Of a DNA stretch of 25,205 nucleotides, positions 24,189 through 25,205 are shown piece after piece. How positions within the stretch are numbered: position 1 is the stretch's first letter; each line of letters opens with the position of its first letter. This stretch comes from an uncultured Solobacterium sp. (lineage in GTDB: Bacteria; Bacillota_I; Bacilli_A; Erysipelotrichales; Erysipelotrichaceae), in NCBI GenBank assembly GCA_900546285.1, contig URCJ01000031.1, positions 1-25,205 on the forward strand, written 5' to 3'. Under the pieces are notes generated by a model. The model did not search any database, had not been told where the DNA came from, and saw only the letters and a program-made list of their open reading frames with translations. Both the position numbers and the translations under genes were made by a program.

Positions 24189-24334
24189 CTTCTTTTTGGC
24201 TTTGTTGTTACTTAAATAGTAACGTAATCAATAGCTTAAGTGCTAAGGCGATAAGATCTACAAGTGCCATAGCTAAAGCTATTTGGAAGTCTTTCATATA
24301 AAAAAGTTCCAATTTTGTTGTTGCCACAAAGAAG
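24189..24334 (-). repeat. Inverted repeat enclosing toxin 1
   Basis: CTTCTTTTTGGC (24189-24200) and GCCACAAAGAAG (24323-24334) are inverted with one mismatch in 12. In the minus-strand mRNA the leader and the region after the stop codon can pair, as in type I toxin mRNAs held inactive by 5'-3' fold-back. Confidence 0.65.
24208..24297 (-). CDS. Small hydrophobic type I toxin-like peptide, copy 1
   Basis: Peptide of 29 aa: MKDFQIALAMALVDL, then an Ala/Leu/Ile-rich stretch, ending in LLFK. It is one membrane-spanning helix with Asp14 and Lys21 inside it and a C-terminal Lys. The ORF is supported by a diverged second copy 332 bp to the right (23 of 29 residues identical, same length, same ends). 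The ribosome site is weak (GGAA about 9 bases upstream) and lies within the segment matched by the antisense RNA. It does not resemble the Fst, TxpA, BsrG or Ldr peptides that I remember. Confidence 0.75.
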   Translation of the reverse strand: MKDFQIALAMALVDLIALALKLLITLLFK

Positions 24335-24380
24335 CCTCTTCGTAAAAAGATTTTCCTTAAAAAACACAATGTATATTCAT

Positions 24381-24420
24381 GTTTCTAATATATAATTGCC
24401 GTTAAACTTAAAATTTCTAC
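24381..24420 (-). promoter_or_regulatory. Conserved promoter-like block of toxin 1
   Basis: This block is closely repeated at 24709-24749, sharing GTTTCTAATATAT and AAACTTAAAA on the plus strand. On the minus strand it offers TATATT or TATTAG as -10 and TTTAAG as -35. Transcription would give an mRNA of about 230 nt up to the hairpin at 24153-24183. Confidence 0.5.
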
Positions 24421-24452
24421 ATTTTATAAAAAATTAAAGTGATATACTGAAA

Positions 24453-24515
24453 GTGATGAAATGGTTCAATTTAAACCACAAGAAAACCCGACAAGTGCGA
24501 ATGTCGGGTTTTCAA
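24453..24515 (+). ncRNA. Predicted antitoxin RNA of type I module 2 (RNAII-like)
   Basis: TATACT at 24443-24448 is the likely -10. The transcript would run to the hairpin 24482-24513, about 63 nt. It contains GGTTCAAT (24463-24470) and AAACCACAA (24473-24481), with a 2-base gap. The same two elements with the same gap occur in the toxin 2 leader (24635-24642 and 24645-24653), giving 17 of 19 matching positions. Like copy 1, it begins with an AGTGAT(A/G)AA stretch. Confidence 0.7.
24482..24513. terminator. Bidirectional terminator of type I module 2
   Basis: Perfect 12-base arms at 24482-24493 and 24502-24513 (GAAAACCCGACA and its complement) enclose an 8-base loop. It is the counterpart of the module 1 hairpin and is placed between the predicted antisense RNA and the toxin 2 3' end. 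Confidence 0.85.
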
Positions 24516-24517
24516 TT

Positions 24518-24659
24518 GCTTCTTTGTGGTTAATTTACATTACTTAAACAGTAATGTAAACAATAGTTTTATAGCTAAGGCAATTAAATCAACCATCGCC
24601 ATAGCTAAAGCTATTTTGAATTGTCTCATGATGAGGTTCAATCAAAACCACAAAGAAGC
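24518..24659 (-). repeat. Perfect inverted repeat enclosing toxin 2
   Basis: The 14-base sequence GCTTCTTTGTGGTT (24518-24531) is repeated inverted at 24646-24659. It flanks the toxin ORF, so the mRNA leader and tail can pair over 14 bp. The leader arm overlaps the segment targeted by the antisense RNA. Confidence 0.8.
24540..24629 (-). CDS. Small hydrophobic type I toxin-like peptide, copy 2
   Basis: Peptide of 29 aa: MRQFKIALAMAMVDL, then an Ala/Leu/Ile-rich stretch, ending in LLFK. It is the paralogue of copy 1, with conservative replacements in the helix (L/M, L/I, I/F) and changes at residues 2, 3 and 5. Asp14, Lys21 and the C-terminal Lys are kept. No normal ribosome site precedes the ATG; the 8-base direct repeat shared with the antisense RNA begins 6 bases upstream of the ATG, as in copy 1. 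Confidence 0.77.
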   Translation of the reverse strand: MRQFKIALAMAMVDLIALAIKLLFTLLFK

Positions 24660-24690
24660 GTAGAAGTATCTCCATAAAAGATCCTTCCTA

Positions 24691-24749
24691 AGAAACATGT
24701 TTAATTATGTTTCTAATATATTATTGGGATGAAACTTAAAAATTCCTAC
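24691..24749 (-). promoter_or_regulatory. Promoter-like block and 5' hairpin of toxin 2
   Basis: The block 24709-24749 matches the promoter-like block of copy 1. At the predicted mRNA 5' end, AGAAACAT (24691-24698) and ATGTTTCT (24707-24714) form an 8-bp hairpin. Copy 1 has a weaker equivalent near 24360-24386. Such 5' stems stabilise type I toxin mRNAs. Confidence 0.5.
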
Positions 24750-24773
24750 AAAAAACAATCAAATTAATGATTG
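24750..24773 (-). terminator. Intrinsic terminator of the GntR-family gene
   Basis: On the minus strand, CAATCA (24773-24768) and TGATTG (24761-24756) form a stem whose loop contains the stop codon, followed by six Ts (24755-24750). Confidence 0.7.
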
Positions 24774-25205
24774 CTTTTAACGTAGATATATTTCGAAGTT
24801 AATATGAATTGTTTGTTAATATAGATTACTTTGCCATTTCTTGATTTAACTACTTGTCTTACTTCTAGAAGTGGGGTTCTAATTGGACAATTTAAATAAC
24901 TCGCATATTCTTTATTAGCATAATCGATAGTAAAGAAATCGGTGAATGTTTCAGGTGTTATTTTGATTTTTTCAGTCAAATATTCAATTAAGGATCTATC
25001 TTTTATATCATCTTTTAATAAGAAGTCATATTCTTCTCTAAAATAGTCAACCTCTACAATGCATGGAACATCATCGACATATCTTATTCTAGTAATTTCA
25101 ACTAGTTTGTTTGTTGTAGCTTCTAGGTCCGCTAAAATTTCTTTTGGTCCATCTGTAAGTTTACAGTCAACGATTACAGTCGATGGTTTAGCGCCTCTTT
25201 GGCGA
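24764..25205 (-). CDS. GntR-family transcriptional regulator, C-terminal UTRA domain (partial)
   Basis: The last 147 residues of a protein whose start lies beyond the right edge of the window. The visible part reads as a UTRA ligand-binding domain: KPSTVIVDCKLTDGP, then KLVEITRIRYVDDVPCIVEVDYF (typical R-x-R-Y-x-D-x-x-P pattern), a D..SLIEYL segment, LLEVRQVVKSRNGKVIY, and a final FILTSKYIYV strand. In HutC/FarR-type regulators this domain follows an N-terminal winged helix and binds a sugar phosphate, amino acid or related effector. The effector and target genes cannot be inferred. It lies directly upstream, on the same strand, of the toxin 2 promoter block but has its own terminator. Confidence 0.85.
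   Translation of the reverse strand, partial: RQRGAKPSTVIVDCKLTDGPKEILADLEATTNKLVEITRIRYVDDVPCIVEVDYFREEYDFLLKDDIKDRSLIEYLTEKIKITPETFTDFFTIDYANKEYASYLNCPIRTPLLEVRQVVKSRNGKVIYINKQFILTSKYIYVKSNH

Overview
This 25.2 kb window is a gene-dense, AT-rich piece of a Bacillota (Firmicutes) chromosome. Strong AGGAGG ribosome binding sites, a T-box leader on aminoacyl-tRNA synthetase genes, intrinsic terminators with U tracts, and B. subtilis-like gene clusters (RNase J/ftsK/M16/M16 and ffh-rpsP-khpA-rimM-trmD) all point that way. A reverse-type rubrerythrin, a small 2[4Fe-4S] ferredoxin and an iron alcohol dehydrogenase suggest an anaerobe. The low GC and reduced gene style look like Erysipelotrichia or relatives, but that placement is inference.

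Layout, left to right. (1) 1-265: a fragment of a membrane protein behind a GC-rich palindrome. (2) 358-3790: a three-gene ABC exporter (FtsX-type permease, ATPase, FtsX-type permease). (3) 3793-7007: a T-box leader, then hisS and aspS. (4) 7058-8735: an SLC13-like anion transporter and a ferredoxin. (5) 8805-10888: miaB and a reverse rubrerythrin, closed by a bidirectional terminator. (6) 10929-11493, minus strand: a type II toxin-antitoxin pair (ParE/RelE-like and Phd/YefM-like). (7) 11868-18530: a degenerate RNase J, ftsK/spoIIIE, and two M16 peptidase-family proteins with overlapping genes, syntenic with rnjB-spoIIIE-ymfF-ymfH of B. subtilis. (8) 18612-22936: ssb, then ffh, rpsP, khpA, rimM, trmD and a HAD phosphatase (SRP, ribosome maturation and tRNA modification). 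(9) 22950-24113: an iron alcohol dehydrogenase. (10) 24114-24749: an accessory stretch holding two tandem, diverged type I toxin-antitoxin modules. (11) 24764-25205, minus strand: the C-terminal UTRA domain of a GntR-family regulator running off the window.

The most unusual content is region 10. Two 29-residue hydrophobic peptides are encoded on the minus strand, 332 bp apart. Each has a predicted antisense RNA of about 65 nt on the plus strand, converging on a shared bidirectional terminator. Each antisense RNA carries short direct repeats of its own toxin's leader just upstream of the toxin ATG. This is the layout of the Fst/par (pAD1) type I system, but the peptides do not resemble Fst as I know it, and the repeats differ between the copies, which suggests two non-cross-reacting modules.

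Other points of note: the RNase J homologue has lost most of its metal ligands; the FtsK linker contains a GC-rich minisatellite read in two frames with compensating indels; the T-box specifier region overlaps Asp and His codons, matching the two downstream genes; and several genes directly behind terminators appear to use promoters overlapping the terminator and to be translated from leaderless mRNAs.
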